Of a stretch of 64,000 bases of DNA, positions 8,361 through 18,014 are shown piece after piece. The position numbers were made by a program, and so were the translations under genes. The stretch is from Prevotella sp. UBA1705 (GTDB lineage Bacteria; Bacteroidota; Bacteroidia; Bacteroidales; Bacteroidaceae), in assembly GCA_002317385.1 (NCBI GenBank), contig DCJH01000026.1:29066-93065 (forward strand), in the 5' to 3' direction. The notes under the pieces are model-generated. The model was not told the origin of the DNA, made no database searches, and saw nothing but the letters and a program-made list of their open reading frames with translations. The stretch's first letter is position 1, and each line of letters begins with the position of its first letter.

Positions 8361-11324
8361 TTATAATCCGCAAATCTGGTTGTAGGGACAATTCACACAC
8401 CTTGCGCCATCGTCGGTGGGATGGAACGCGAGGGTAGGATTAAAGATTTCGCTGAGGAGCTGTCGGAGAGCCTCCATGAACTCATCATACACCATTTCGA
8501 TGTCTTCCACCACCTCTCGCTGCCCTTTGGCTGGAGCCAGCTGTAAGGTGGGGTCGTAGCTGTCGGTAGCAGCCTGGCGAATGAAGAATAAGGCCGGCGA
8601 TACGGGCAGATGCTGAGGATTGACGCTATCCACCGCCTCCTGACCATGACGGATAATTCCCGAATAGAGAAAAGCCTGCAGATAATAAGTGGTGTGCTTG
8701 CTATCGACCAGCTTCGGACTGAATATTTCCTCTATGTTGACGGGCGGCGTACTGAGCGGAGAGCCCGTCTTGTAGTCCACAACGCGTATCACTTGCCCCC
8801 CGTTTCGGGTAATGCAGTCGAGTCGATCGACCTGTCCACCTATGATGATAGAGTGGTTGTGGCCATCGGATTCAAATGTCAAGTTGTCATAAAAAATACG
8901 TTCCAATGCCAGAATGTCGAACGGGGCGAGCTTCTTGTCCAGTGCCAAGAGACGGTCGATATATAGTCGGATGACCTTCTTGTTGAGTCTTTGCAAGCCG
9001 TTATACTGCGGACGGAAGTTGGCATTGTCTACCTTGAACAGCACCTCGCGGAAGGCTTGGTCCAAGTGCGACTCCATGCGCGCAGGGTCTTTCCGCAGTG
9101 CCGCTATGGCCTCGGCCGTGACAGGGCGGGTGCAATCCTGCGACAAGTCTTTATAGATAAGCTCTGCCGTTCGGTGGAAAATGTTGCCGAAGGTCTTGTT
9201 ATCTATCTCTTCCTCGTCGTCGTTGTCGGCTTCGCGTAGTCTGCATACGGTGTTGTAGTAGAATTGCAAGGGGCATCTGAGATAACGGTTGATGGCCGAA
9301 GGCGAGAGCCGTTCTATCTCTTCGAGTCTGCGCATTACCCTTTCGGCTTTCTCCACAGGCCGCCTCACAATCGGCGTTGCGCTCTGCCCCGACTGCAATG
9401 TGCGGTAGTTGATGGGCTGTCGATGACCGTTTTCCACCATATATTGCAGCATAAACCGACTCATCTCGCCCTTGTGGTTATCGTCGGTGGTATTGTTATA
9501 GGCCAGCGTCACGTCTCCGGCGCGCTGAATCAGGGAGTGGAAGTAATAGGCATAGATAGCCACCTTGTTCTCCACCGTGGTGAGTTCGTAGCCCGCCCGG
9601 AGCGAGTGGGGGATGAAAGAGGCATCGTTGACGCCCTTGGGCAGGTTGCCCTCGTTGCACGAGAGCAGCAGCACGTGGTCGAAATCGAGGTTTCGCGTCT
9701 CCAAGACGCCCATCACCTGGATGCCCAGCAGAGGCTCGCCGTGGAAGGGGATCGTGGTAGATTGTATCACTTGCGACAGCAGACGCTGCAGGATATTGAT
9801 GCTCACAATCTGCTTACCCGTAGCTTCGTCTATGTTGGTGGCGCTGAGAGGCATGTCGTCGTTGGCCAAGACCATGATGTCGTCGAGCCGGTTGATGAGG
9901 GTGTACATGCGGAAAATGGACTCATGCAACAGCGGATTGCCGTCCTCACGAGAGCCTATTCCCACTCGCTTGAGCAGTGAGGAGACCCATGAAAGCAGAG
10001 GCAGCGTGCCGTTCTCAGGCTGCAAATCGACAAACAATTCGGCCATGGCGTCGTCATAACCCTGCGTGAGCAGCTCACGGTCGGGGTAGTAATGCTTGTG
10101 CGAACTCAGCTCCTCCATGAGCAGGGCACAGTCGTCTGAGAGATATTTGGCGTAGGGATGGCGCAGCACCGGGGTGATGAATTTCAGCCGATACTTGTCC
10201 GAACGGCTCACCCTTCCTCGCAGTTGCAGGTTGATGAGCGCACTGACCAGCGTGCTCACAGGCGATGAAGCCAGCGGGAAACCGGTGGTGATGTTCACGT
10301 CTTCCACCTCTTCGGGCAGACAATGGATTACCGTTTCGAGTAGTTTCTCATTGCCCAGCACTATCGCTGTGCGGCTTCCGGCCTCTATGCGATGGTTCTC
10401 TTGCAGCCACTCGCTCACATAGCGAGCCTGGATATTCTCCGTAGGAGCCGAGAGATAGGTAATGTCTTTTGGGGCTGACAGGTTGTCATAGATGTCCTCA
10501 TAGCGCAGATTGGCAGACAAACGGGGTCGTGAGAGCTCATTAGGGAGGTGCTCCAGATAGCTCTTGATGTACTTTCCCGCCTCATTTCCAGATCGCATAT
10601 AGTATTCGTCGTAGTCCCAATAAAACTCCGCGCGCCCCTCTTCCTTGAGTCTGAGAAACAGTCGTTGCTCCACCTTCTGCAGGAGATTGAAGCCCACGAA
10701 GATATATTTCCTATATCGGAAAGATACATCTTGGGCATCCACCACCTGCCGATAGAGCATGCCCTCGTAGGCCAGTCCATCGGCTTCGAGGTGCTCGCGG
10801 TAGGCATGATAGATAGTACCGAGGTGACGCCAAAGGTCGTTGAACCGTTGCTGCATCTCGGTTTGGTCCTTCAGTTTGCCGAAGAATTCCTCCAGACTCC
10901 TGCGCTGTGTCTCACTCAGAAACGAGAAATCCTTGAGCTCCTGCCATGCTTCGAGGTTGACAAAGAGCTTGTCGGCATCGGCCATATTCTTGTCGAGGTC
11001 GTCGAAATCGGCCAAGAGCAACTGGCCCCAGGCATAGAAGTGGTCGAGTGGCTCGTCGGAACCAGTGACCTCGCAGAACACATTGTAGAGACGGAAGACC
11101 AGCAAAATCTGGTCGGGCACGGTGAGTTCGGAGTGCTTGCGAAACAAATCGCTGATGGTAATATAGGCCGGACTCCACAGCGGATGGCCCGCGGCCTCAT
11201 ACAAAGCCTGGTTGAAGAAGAGCGAAGCACGCTTGTTGGGGAATACGACGGCTACATCAGCCAGTCCCTCGGGGTGTTTGGCCAGCATGTCCTGGGCCAC
11301 ATATTCTAAAAAGGATCTCATCAT
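8361..11324 (-). CDS. addB: AddB-like helicase/nuclease subunit (PD-(D/E)XK family)
   Basis: Second subunit of an AddAB-type double-strand-break processing complex. At about 987 residues it shows an N-terminal inactive-helicase-like half (VFPNKRASLFFNQALYE near the start) and a C-terminal RecB-type nuclease with VVDYKTG near residue 850. The four cysteines of the AddB iron-sulfur staple are visible: one in RCPLQFYY near residue 685 and three in CVNCPYNQIC at the extreme C-terminus. I chose ATG at 11324 (MMRSFLEYVAQDM) instead of a GTG nine bases upstream. It follows addA by 43 bases and is surely co-transcribed with it. Sequence divergence from firmicute AddB is large, as expected for Bacteroidetes. 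Confidence 0.88.
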   Translation of the reverse strand: MMRSFLEYVAQDMLAKHPEGLADVAVVFPNKRASLFFNQALYEAAGHPLWSPAYITISDLFRKHSELTVPDQILLVFRLYNVFCEVTGSDEPLDHFYAWGQLLLADFDDLDKNMADADKLFVNLEAWQELKDFSFLSETQRRSLEEFFGKLKDQTEMQQRFNDLWRHLGTIYHAYREHLEADGLAYEGMLYRQVVDAQDVSFRYRKYIFVGFNLLQKVEQRLFLRLKEEGRAEFYWDYDEYYMRSGNEAGKYIKSYLEHLPNELSRPRLSANLRYEDIYDNLSAPKDITYLSAPTENIQARYVSEWLQENHRIEAGSRTAIVLGNEKLLETVIHCLPEEVEDVNITTGFPLASSPVSTLVSALINLQLRGRVSRSDKYRLKFITPVLRHPYAKYLSDDCALLMEELSSHKHYYPDRELLTQGYDDAMAELFVDLQPENGTLPLLSWVSSLLKRVGIGSREDGNPLLHESIFRMYTLINRLDDIMVLANDDMPLSATNIDEATGKQIVSINILQRLLSQVIQSTTIPFHGEPLLGIQVMGVLETRNLDFDHVLLLSCNEGNLPKGVNDASFIPHSLRAGYELTTVENKVAIYAYYFHSLIQRAGDVTLAYNNTTDDNHKGEMSRFMLQYMVENGHRQPINYRTLQSGQSATPIVRRPVEKAERVMRRLEEIERLSPSAINRYLRCPLQFYYNTVCRLREADNDDEEEIDNKTFGNIFHRTAELIYKDLSQDCTRPVTAEAIAALRKDPARMESHLDQAFREVLFKVDNANFRPQYNGLQRLNKKVIRLYIDRLLALDKKLAPFDILALERIFYDNLTFESDGHNHSIIIGGQVDRLDCITRNGGQVIRVVDYKTGSPLSTPPVNIEEIFSPKLVDSKHTTYYLQAFLYSGIIRHGQEAVDSVNPQHLPVSPALFFIRQAATDSYDPTLQLAPAKGQREVVEDIEMVYDEFMEALRQLLSEIFNPTLAFHPTDDGARCVNCPYNQICGL

Positions 11325-11367
11325 TTTCTGCACTGATTCATGTTTCTTTTATCCATCATCATACTCG

Positions 11368-14300
11368 TCACGCCTCATCTGTAACACCTACCACCCTGTT
11401 GGTTCGGATGTACCAAAGATAGCCCGACACGTTGCTGTAGCCCATGCTGTGCAGCAACGCCATATAGCGGGCCACCTGCTGTCGATGCTCCTCATACTCT
11501 TTGCCGGTCTTAAAATCTATCACTATCATCTGATTTCCGTCGTAGACCACGCGGTCGGGGCGCTGTTCCTTCACCCGTTGCAGTGCTTCGTCATAGGCGA
11601 GGATGGTGCATTCGTTGAACACGCTCCTCCTCGGCGAGAACCAATCGGCCACCTGTGGTGTCTGCATGCGGTCGTCGATGATGCGTCGCAACTCCTCGCG
11701 CGTCATGGGTTTATCGTACAATATGCCGTCGAACTCCAGTTGGTCGATGGCCTTATCCATATCGTTCACATCGCGTACAGAGGCAAACAGGGCATGGAGC
11801 ACGTTGCCGGTCTGGATATAGTTGCGCCTTTTCTCTTGCGCCTCCAGCTCTTCGTCGGGCGTGATGAAGTCGGTACTGCTGTTGCTCTGCTTGAAGTTGG
11901 CCTTCAAATCATGGTTTCTCACGTTCACCTTGATGCCCTGCTCGATCTGCTCAAACACGTTGCTGGTCTGCCGTGCCTGTCTGGTTTCCATGGGGCAGAG
12001 GCTGCCAAACTGGAACGTCAGACTGCCATCCTCCTCCTGGCTGAGTGTCATCTCGGGCAGATAGTCGATGAGAGAGCTAACTCTTTGAGACGGGTCGGAC
12101 TGGTCAGACTGGTCAGACGAGTCTGACACCACCTCTCTATATTGTAGTATGCTTGAGATAAGCTCTGAGGGCATCTGCTGTCTTGCGCTTTTTCCAATGA
12201 TAAACAGGTTGCTGCCGGCCCGCGTGAAGCCCACGTAGAGCACATTGAGATTATCTACAAGCAGCTTGATATGCTCACTCATATACTCATCGCGATAGAT
12301 AGAGCGCTTCAGTTTATCGGCGCTTAGGTTCACAGGCACGATGGGGAGCTCGCCAAACGGCATCGTTTCGGGTTTGGCCCAAAGTATATCTGTATTCTTC
12401 TCCACGGGCCAATCGCAGTAGGGAATAATCACATTGTCGAACTCCAAACCCTTGCTCTTGTGGATGGTGAGCAGGCGCACGCCGTTCACTTCATCGCTGT
12501 GTACCGACTTCCTGCAGATGTTCTTGTCCCACTCTTCCATCAGTTCGTCGATGCCTGCGATATGGTTTTGCAGAAACTCTGACAGCTGATCGAAGAACGC
12601 GCAGATATAGGCGCTCTGCCCGTCGAGCCGACTCAGGTCGAAGATGCGGTAGAGACTCTCGGCCATATCGATGAGCGGCATGGTGAGAAGTTCGTTCCAT
12701 CGCTCCAACATCTCGGCGGGAAGCATCTCGCGCAGGTTGTCGTTGCCCACATAGAGACGGCTGTCTTCCAGGTCTGTCTCACCGCCCACAACCTTATGAT
12801 AGGCCTTCACCAAGGCGGCCAGAGCCAGTTTATCGTCGGGGTGGAGCAGCAGATACATGGCCTTGACGATGGTGTTCACGGCCAGCGAGGCATCGAGGCG
12901 GAACGCCTGATCGGAGACCATGCTCACCATTTGAGGCGTGTCGTTCACCATGATGGCATTCTGCTGGAAATAGTTGGCTATATCCTCTATGTTCTCGTTC
13001 TTCCTTACAAGGATGGCAATCCTGCCGGGCGCGATGCCCGCCGATAGGATCTTTTCGAGCGTGCGCTTCACTTCGAGCAGCATATTCTCCTGATAATCCT
13101 TCTCCGGAATCATCCTGATGGTCACCGATCCGGCTCTGTCGTCGGGCTCCTGCTGATGCTTGGGCGACACGTTTTGCTCCACGTCAGCATAGGCCAACTC
13201 GATATCGAGTGCCTCTTGAGCGAGTTGCGATGAAGCGTTGATTTCCTGCAGATTAGCCAATACCTGCTTTGAGGTAAGATGAGCACCTATCTTGAAAAAT
13301 GCGTTGTTAAACCGAATGATGTTGCGTTTGGACCGATAGTTGGTGTCGAGCGGCTGCACACGTATGCGGCTGTCGCTCTCGGGCGTGAGCCCCTGCAGCA
13401 GTCTCCAGTCGCCGTTGCGCCATCGATAGATGCTCTGCTTCACGTCGCCTACAATGAGTGAGCCGTTGTTGTGGGCCAGACAATCGTCGAGCAGCACCTT
13501 GAAGTTGTCCCATTGCACGGTGCTTGTGTCCTGAAACTCATCAATCATAATATACATCAGCTGACTGCCGGTCTTCTCATAGATGAACGGTGAGTCCTGC
13601 TTGTCGATGAGATCGCTTAGCAGTTTCTGCGTGTTGCTAAGCGGATAGTTGTTGTTTTCGGTGTTGATGCGGCTCATTTCCTGCTCTATCCGCCCCAGCA
13701 GACGTAGCTCGTTGAGGTTCTTCAAGGTAAGGTCTACCGAGTTGATGACCACGCACATCTTCTGCCTCAACTCCTCCGTCCGCCTCAACCTGGGGCCTAC
13801 CTTGTTGATAATCACGGCGGCATGAGGCTTGTTGAGGTCGCTCTTCTTCAGCAATTTTGCTGCATCTGCTAAACCCTTCCGGACGTATGAGTTGGGAATA
13901 TCGGTATCGTTGAAATCTCCCGAAGCCATCTTGGCATAGTAGGCCGGTACGCTATACCTGCCGTTCGAATAGCTTGCCTCTGTCAGTCCATGGGTTGCAG
14001 CCAGCTGTTGATAGGCATCGGCCTCCTTCGCCATGGTGTCGTATGCTGTCTGTTTCATGGTGCGCAACGCTTGGGTGTAGCGTTTGAAGAAGTTTGGATT
14101 GTCCATAATCTGCCGGAGATGATGCTGGTGCGTCTTATAGAACTCCTTGAATATATTCTCGCCAAACCGCTTGATCTGGTCGATAATATTCCAGCTTTTC
14201 TCCTCGTCCATCTTCTCCGTGACGAAGTCCATGAGCCAGTTGAGCAACGGATCAGAGTCTTGCTCGATATTCTCCACAATGTTGTCTACGGCCTCACTCT

Positions 14301-14733
14301 CCACTTCGCGATCGTTGATGCCTACCTGCAGGTTGGCCGTGAGCCCGAGCTCCCGGGCCAGATTGCGCAGGATGCTTTGGAAGAAACTGTCGATGGTCTC
14401 CACCCTGAAGTAGTTGTAATGGTGGAGAATGAGGTTCATGGCCTGTCCGGCACGTGTCTGTATGTCGCCGTCGGTCATCTTGGGGAATGCCGCACGCATC
14501 TTATCCATATAGTCTTTGGAGTCGGGCAGCGCATGGGCTATGCCGTAGAGCTGGCTCAAGATGCGCGTCTTCATCTCCTCGGTGGCCTTATTGGTAAAGG
14601 TCACGGCAAGGATATACCGATAGTTCTGCGGCTCCATGATGAGCAGCTTGATATATTCCACGGCCAGCGTGAAGGTTTTTCCGCTTCCGGCACTGGCTTT
14701 ATAGATGGTGAGTGGGGTAGAATATTGGGTCAT
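11368..14733 (-). CDS. addA: AddA-like UvrD-type helicase/nuclease
   Basis: Motor and nuclease subunit that unwinds and resects broken DNA for RecA loading. The 1121-residue protein begins with Q-motif/Walker A (TIYKASAGSGKTFTL, about residues 9-23), carries the Walker B block MIDEFQDTS near residue 400, the helicase motif IHKSKGLEFDNVIIPYCDW near 760, and ends in a RecB-type nuclease with VIDFKTGKEY near 1085. A short Ser/Asp/Gln repeat (SSDQSDQSDPSQ, near residue 880) looks like expansion of a 9-base repeat and is probably a linker. ATG at 14733 is preferred over an upstream TTG at 14754, because a promoter at 14771-14802 would leave the TTG almost no leader. Confidence 0.92.
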   Translation of the reverse strand: MTQYSTPLTIYKASAGSGKTFTLAVEYIKLLIMEPQNYRYILAVTFTNKATEEMKTRILSQLYGIAHALPDSKDYMDKMRAAFPKMTDGDIQTRAGQAMNLILHHYNYFRVETIDSFFQSILRNLARELGLTANLQVGINDREVESEAVDNIVENIEQDSDPLLNWLMDFVTEKMDEEKSWNIIDQIKRFGENIFKEFYKTHQHHLRQIMDNPNFFKRYTQALRTMKQTAYDTMAKEADAYQQLAATHGLTEASYSNGRYSVPAYYAKMASGDFNDTDIPNSYVRKGLADAAKLLKKSDLNKPHAAVIINKVGPRLRRTEELRQKMCVVINSVDLTLKNLNELRLLGRIEQEMSRINTENNNYPLSNTQKLLSDLIDKQDSPFIYEKTGSQLMYIMIDEFQDTSTVQWDNFKVLLDDCLAHNNGSLIVGDVKQSIYRWRNGDWRLLQGLTPESDSRIRVQPLDTNYRSKRNIIRFNNAFFKIGAHLTSKQVLANLQEINASSQLAQEALDIELAYADVEQNVSPKHQQEPDDRAGSVTIRMIPEKDYQENMLLEVKRTLEKILSAGIAPGRIAILVRKNENIEDIANYFQQNAIMVNDTPQMVSMVSDQAFRLDASLAVNTIVKAMYLLLHPDDKLALAALVKAYHKVVGGETDLEDSRLYVGNDNLREMLPAEMLERWNELLTMPLIDMAESLYRIFDLSRLDGQSAYICAFFDQLSEFLQNHIAGIDELMEEWDKNICRKSVHSDEVNGVRLLTIHKSKGLEFDNVIIPYCDWPVEKNTDILWAKPETMPFGELPIVPVNLSADKLKRSIYRDEYMSEHIKLLVDNLNVLYVGFTRAGSNLFIIGKSARQQMPSELISSILQYREVVSDSSDQSDQSDPSQRVSSLIDYLPEMTLSQEEDGSLTFQFGSLCPMETRQARQTSNVFEQIEQGIKVNVRNHDLKANFKQSNSSTDFITPDEELEAQEKRRNYIQTGNVLHALFASVRDVNDMDKAIDQLEFDGILYDKPMTREELRRIIDDRMQTPQVADWFSPRRSVFNECTILAYDEALQRVKEQRPDRVVYDGNQMIVIDFKTGKEYEEHRQQVARYMALLHSMGYSNVSGYLWYIRTNRVVGVTDEA

Positions 14734-14770
14734 AGCGTTGGGCTTTGGGGTCAATAGAAATTATATAACA

Positions 14771-14802
14771 CAAAGTTAAATCTAATTTATGAGTCCGCCA
14801 AA
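14771..14802 (-). promoter_or_regulatory. Bacteroidetes-type promoter of addAB
   Basis: On the minus strand TTTG (14799-14802), 20 bases, then TAACTTTG (14771-14778) match the -33 and -7 consensus exactly. The implied leader before the addA ATG is about 30 bases. Confidence 0.7.
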
Positions 14803-15084
14803 TAATATAAGAGTTAATCTCTTTGATTTTTCACCTGAAAAATTTTAGCATATTTTTCTGAGAAAATTATATGAGATTGATAGTACTATAGGGTGGCGGC
14901 GATACCACCAATCATATTTTTTGTGGATATGGGCCCTACGAGATGGGCCTTACGTTGACACCTTATTATATTGGTGTAGCTTACCTGTGATTGTCAAAAT
15001 AGTTGGTCATCTATTTAATCTTGCTATGGCTTTTTCAACCACGAAATAGCGCTTCTTCTATGCTTAAAATCCCCATTATTCCCA

Positions 15085-15143
15085 GAAAACACAGTTTTGC
15101 TTCAGCGATTACTATGCTTTCGCGAAGCCAAAACTATGTTTTC
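15085..15143. repeat. Long inverted repeat, arms of 19-20 bases
   Basis: Left arm 15085-15103 (starts GAAAACACAG, ends GCTTC) pairs with right arm 15124-15143 (starts GAAGCCAAAA, ends GTTTTC) with one mismatch and one bulge; the loop is about 20 bases. There is no T-run after it and it lies between divergent genes, so a terminator is unlikely. It could be a remnant of a small palindromic mobile unit. Confidence 0.75.
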
Positions 15144-15150
15144 ATCGGAA

Positions 15151-15192
15151 GATAAGTATCTTTTCATAAAGCGATTAGGCCCTAATCGTAGG
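15151..15192 (+). repeat. Degenerate copy G of the 22-bp dyad family
   Basis: GCGATTAGGCCCTAATCG at 15171-15188 has the family arms CGATTA and TAATCG around a changed centre (GGCCC), and a weaker GATAAGTATC lies about 22 bases before it. Only one clear unit is present. Confidence 0.5.
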
Positions 15193-15566
15193 GCCAAAAG
15201 ACCAATGCTGATTAGGTATATCGCCACTTCTTATTTGTAAACTCCTCATTTTCAGACCATTGCGAAAGTCCATATTTTCTGCCATTTTTAAGGCATTTAT
15301 CCTGCTTTCTTGCGAATATTGCATGTTTGGAAGGTGCTTTTCAAGATATTTCAACATCATTTCCACCCTAAACCTGCGTCTGATTCCCAAGCGGCAAAAG
15401 AGGGTAGATGAGGAGGGTAGAGTGGTTAGCGAGCACCCTGCTATCTTCATTTTTCCACCATTTCATCGGTAGGGCATCATCGCCCCATACCATTGTTTTT
15501 TCGAAAACTTTCTTATCGTAGGGTCAACTTTTTATCCTAACCCACCGAAAAGTCGTTTTTTTTACG

Positions 15567-15574
15567 TAAGTTTG
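15567..15574 (+). promoter_or_regulatory. -7 box of ftsY
   Basis: TAAGTTTG fits TAnnTTTG, 25 bases before the ftsY ATG. No TTTG is found at the proper distance upstream, so this is only half of the consensus. Confidence 0.45.
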
Positions 15575-15599
15575 CATACAAATTAGATTGTATCAACAC

Positions 15600-16547
15600 A
15601 TGGGAATATTCGGACTATTCAACAAAAAGAAAAAGGAAACCCTCGATCAGGGACTGGAGAAGACCAAGCAGAACGTGTTCTCAAAGCTCACCCGAGCCAT
15701 TGCCGGTAAGTCGGAAGTGGACGACGACGTGCTCGACAACCTCGAAGAGGTGCTCATCACGTCGGACGTTGGCGTGGATACCACGCTCAAGATCATCAAG
15801 CGCATTGAGGAACGCGTGGCCCGCGACAAGTATGTCTCCACCTCGGAGCTCAACAATATTCTCAAGGACGAGATTGCGTCGCTACTCACTGAGAACAACA
15901 CCGACGACAACGACAACTGGGATTTGCCCTCCGACCACAAGCCTTACGTGATTCTCGTGGTGGGAGTGAACGGTGTGGGCAAGACCACTACCATCGGAAA
16001 GCTGGCCTATCAGTTCAAGGCCGCAGGCAAGAAGGTATATCTCGGTGCGGCCGATACGTTCCGAGCTGCCGCCGTGGAGCAGATTTCCATTTGGGGCGAG
16101 CGTGTGGGGGTGCCCGTCATCAAGCAGCAGATGGGGTCCGACCCGGCCAGCGTGGCCTTCGATACGCTGCAGAGCGCCAAAGCCAACGGGGCTGATGTGG
16201 TGATCATCGATACTGCGGGGCGTCTCCACAACAAGGTGGGCCTGATGAATGAACTTAAGAAAATCAAGGACGTGATGAAGAAAGTGCTGCCCGAAGCCCC
16301 CGACGAGGTGTTGCTCGTACTGGACGGAAGCACCGGACAGAATGCCTTCGAGCAGGCCAAGCAGTTTGCTGCCGTGACCCAAATCACGTCGCTCGCCATC
16401 ACCAAACTCGACGGAACGGCCAAGGGTGGCGTGGTTATCGGCATCTCCGACCAGCTCAAAGTGCCCGTGAAATACATCGGACTGGGCGAGAAGATGGAGG
16501 ATTTGCAGTTGTTCAACCGTAGGGAATTTGTGGATTCGCTGTTCTAA
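15600..16547 (+). CDS. ftsY: Signal recognition particle receptor FtsY
   Basis: SRP-receptor GTPase that docks ribosome-nascent chain complexes at the membrane. The 315-residue protein has a very short N-terminal part (MGIFGLFNKKKKE) instead of the long acidic A domain of E. coli, then the N helical bundle (15-95) and the G domain: GVNGVGKTTTIGKLA near residue 122, DTFRAAAVEQ, DTAGRLHNK and TKLDGTAKGG. I chose ATG at 15600; the frame is open 12 bases further up from a weaker position. The next gene, rimO, starts 135 bases downstream. Confidence 0.97.
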   Translation: MGIFGLFNKKKKETLDQGLEKTKQNVFSKLTRAIAGKSEVDDDVLDNLEEVLITSDVGVDTTLKIIKRIEERVARDKYVSTSELNNILKDEIASLLTENNTDDNDNWDLPSDHKPYVILVVGVNGVGKTTTIGKLAYQFKAAGKKVYLGAADTFRAAAVEQISIWGERVGVPVIKQQMGSDPASVAFDTLQSAKANGADVVIIDTAGRLHNKVGLMNELKKIKDVMKKVLPEAPDEVLLVLDGSTGQNAFEQAKQFAAVTQITSLAITKLDGTAKGGVVIGISDQLKVPVKYIGLGEKMEDLQLFNRREFVDSLF

Positions 16548-16577
16548 TCAGCCATTCAAACGGCCACAACGGGCTTA

Positions 16578-16613
16578 CCCCATGGCCCCTTACAGCCTCT
16601 CCCCATGGCCCCT
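16578..16613 (+). repeat. Short direct repeat upstream of rimO
   Basis: CCCCATGGCCCCT occurs twice, at 16578-16590 and 16601-16613, in a C-rich stretch that then runs into CTCCCCCGAAGGGAAGGGAG, a small hairpin. The purpose is not evident. Confidence 0.5.
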
Positions 16614-16682
16614 CCCCCGAAGGGAAGGGAGTGAAATGCGCCGTAGAAAGGATGAGAGCGTAATAATAAGACAACAGTTTTC

Positions 16683-18014
16683 ATGAAGAAGAACCAAATA
16701 GACATTATCACGATGGGCTGTTCGAAGAACCTGGTTGACTCCGAACAGCTCATGCGTCAGTTTGAAAACCAGGGCTATCAATGTGTGCACGACGCCAAAA
16801 GACCACAGGGAGAGATAGCCGTTATCAACACTTGCGGATTCATTGAAAGTGCCAAGGAAGAGAGCATCAACACCATCTTGGAATTTGTCGAGGCCAAGAA
16901 CGAGGGACGCTTGAAGCTGCTTTATGTAATGGGTTGCCTCTCACAGCGTTACCAAAAGGAACTCGAAGAGTCTATTCCTGAGGTAGATAAATTCTACGGC
17001 AAGTTCAATTTCAAGCAGTTGCTGCAGGATTTGGGACCGTCTGACCATGCCAATGATGCTCTTCAGACGTTCTCGGCGAGTCGCGAAAAGGCCTCCGGGA
17101 GTCGTGTCATTACCACTCCGCGCCACTACGCCTACATCAAGATTGCTGAGGGATGCGACCGCCATTGTGCCTATTGCGCCATTCCGCTCATCACCGGCCG
17201 GCACGTATCCCGACCGATAGAGGATATTCTCCGCGAGGTGGAAGAGCTGGTGGCCGAGGGCGTGAAGGAGTTTCAGGTCATCGAACAAGAGCTTACCTAT
17301 TATGGCGTGGACCTCTATGGCAAGCCCCGCATCGCCGAGCTCATCAGTCGAATGGCCGACATCAAGGGTGTGAAGTGGATTCGGTTGCACTATGCTTACC
17401 CCAATCAGTTCCCCTTGGAACTACTCGATGTGATGCGCGAGAAGCCCAATGTGTGCAAGTATTTAGATATTGCTTTGCAGCACATCTCCGACCATATGCT
17501 CGACCGTATGCTCCGCCACGTGAGCAAACAAGAGACGCTCGACCTCATCAAAACCATCCGCGAGCGTGTGCCGGGCATCGCTATCCGCACCACATTACTG
17601 GTGGGTTTCCCCGGTGAAACGGAGGAAGATTTCAAGGAATTGGTGGAGTTTGTGCGCGATGCACGCTTCGAGCGCATGGGCGCCTTTGCCTATTCGGAGG
17701 AAGAAGACACTTTCTCGGCCAAGCATTATGAGGATGATGTGCCCGAGGAAGTGAAGCAACGCCGACTGGATGAGCTCATGGCCGTGCAGCAGGAAATAAG
17801 TGCAGAGATCGAGGCAGCTAAGGTGGGGCAGACCTTCAAGGTGATTATCGACCGCAAGGAAGGCAACTACTACATTGGTCGCACGGAGGCATGTTCGCCC
17901 GAGGTAGACCCCGAGGTGCTCATCCCTGTAGCCAAACGCCGGCTGCGCACGGGCTGCTTCTACGACGTGAAGATAACAGACAGTGACGAATTTGACTTAT
18001 ACGGTGAGGTATGA
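16683..18014 (+). CDS. rimO: Ribosomal protein S12 methylthiotransferase RimO
   Basis: Radical-SAM enzyme that adds a methylthio group to a conserved aspartate of ribosomal protein S12. The 443-residue protein has the N-terminal MTTase domain with three cluster cysteines (Cys13 in MGCSKN, one in INTCGF, one in MGCLSQ), the radical-SAM motif CDRHCAYC with Cys158, Cys162 and Cys165, and a C-terminal TRAM domain (about 375-443). The phrase LTYYGVDLYGK separates RimO from MiaB. The stop overlaps the start of the following HU gene (ATGA), so rimO and two HU-type genes form one operon. Confidence 0.96.
   Translation: MKKNQIDIITMGCSKNLVDSEQLMRQFENQGYQCVHDAKRPQGEIAVINTCGFIESAKEESINTILEFVEAKNEGRLKLLYVMGCLSQRYQKELEESIPEVDKFYGKFNFKQLLQDLGPSDHANDALQTFSASREKASGSRVITTPRHYAYIKIAEGCDRHCAYCAIPLITGRHVSRPIEDILREVEELVAEGVKEFQVIEQELTYYGVDLYGKPRIAELISRMADIKGVKWIRLHYAYPNQFPLELLDVMREKPNVCKYLDIALQHISDHMLDRMLRHVSKQETLDLIKTIRERVPGIAIRTTLLVGFPGETEEDFKELVEFVRDARFERMGAFAYSEEEDTFSAKHYEDDVPEEVKQRRLDELMAVQQEISAEIEAAKVGQTFKVIIDRKEGNYYIGRTEACSPEVDPEVLIPVAKRRLRTGCFYDVKITDSDEFDLYGEV

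Larger units (their letters stand above)
14803..15599. other. AT-rich divergent gap between addA and ftsY
   Basis: About 800 bases separate the divergent addA and ftsY genes. They contain a long inverted repeat at 15085-15143, one degenerate copy of the 22-bp dyad family at 15151-15192, and a -7 box for ftsY. A 91-codon minus-strand frame at 15175-15450 has no recognisable domain or ribosome site and I do not call it a gene. Confidence 0.55.

Noticed and set aside
15175..15450. 91-codon minus-strand frame between addA and ftsY
   Set aside because: No domain, overlaps a degenerate repeat unit, no promoter or ribosome site; composition unlike neighbouring genes.
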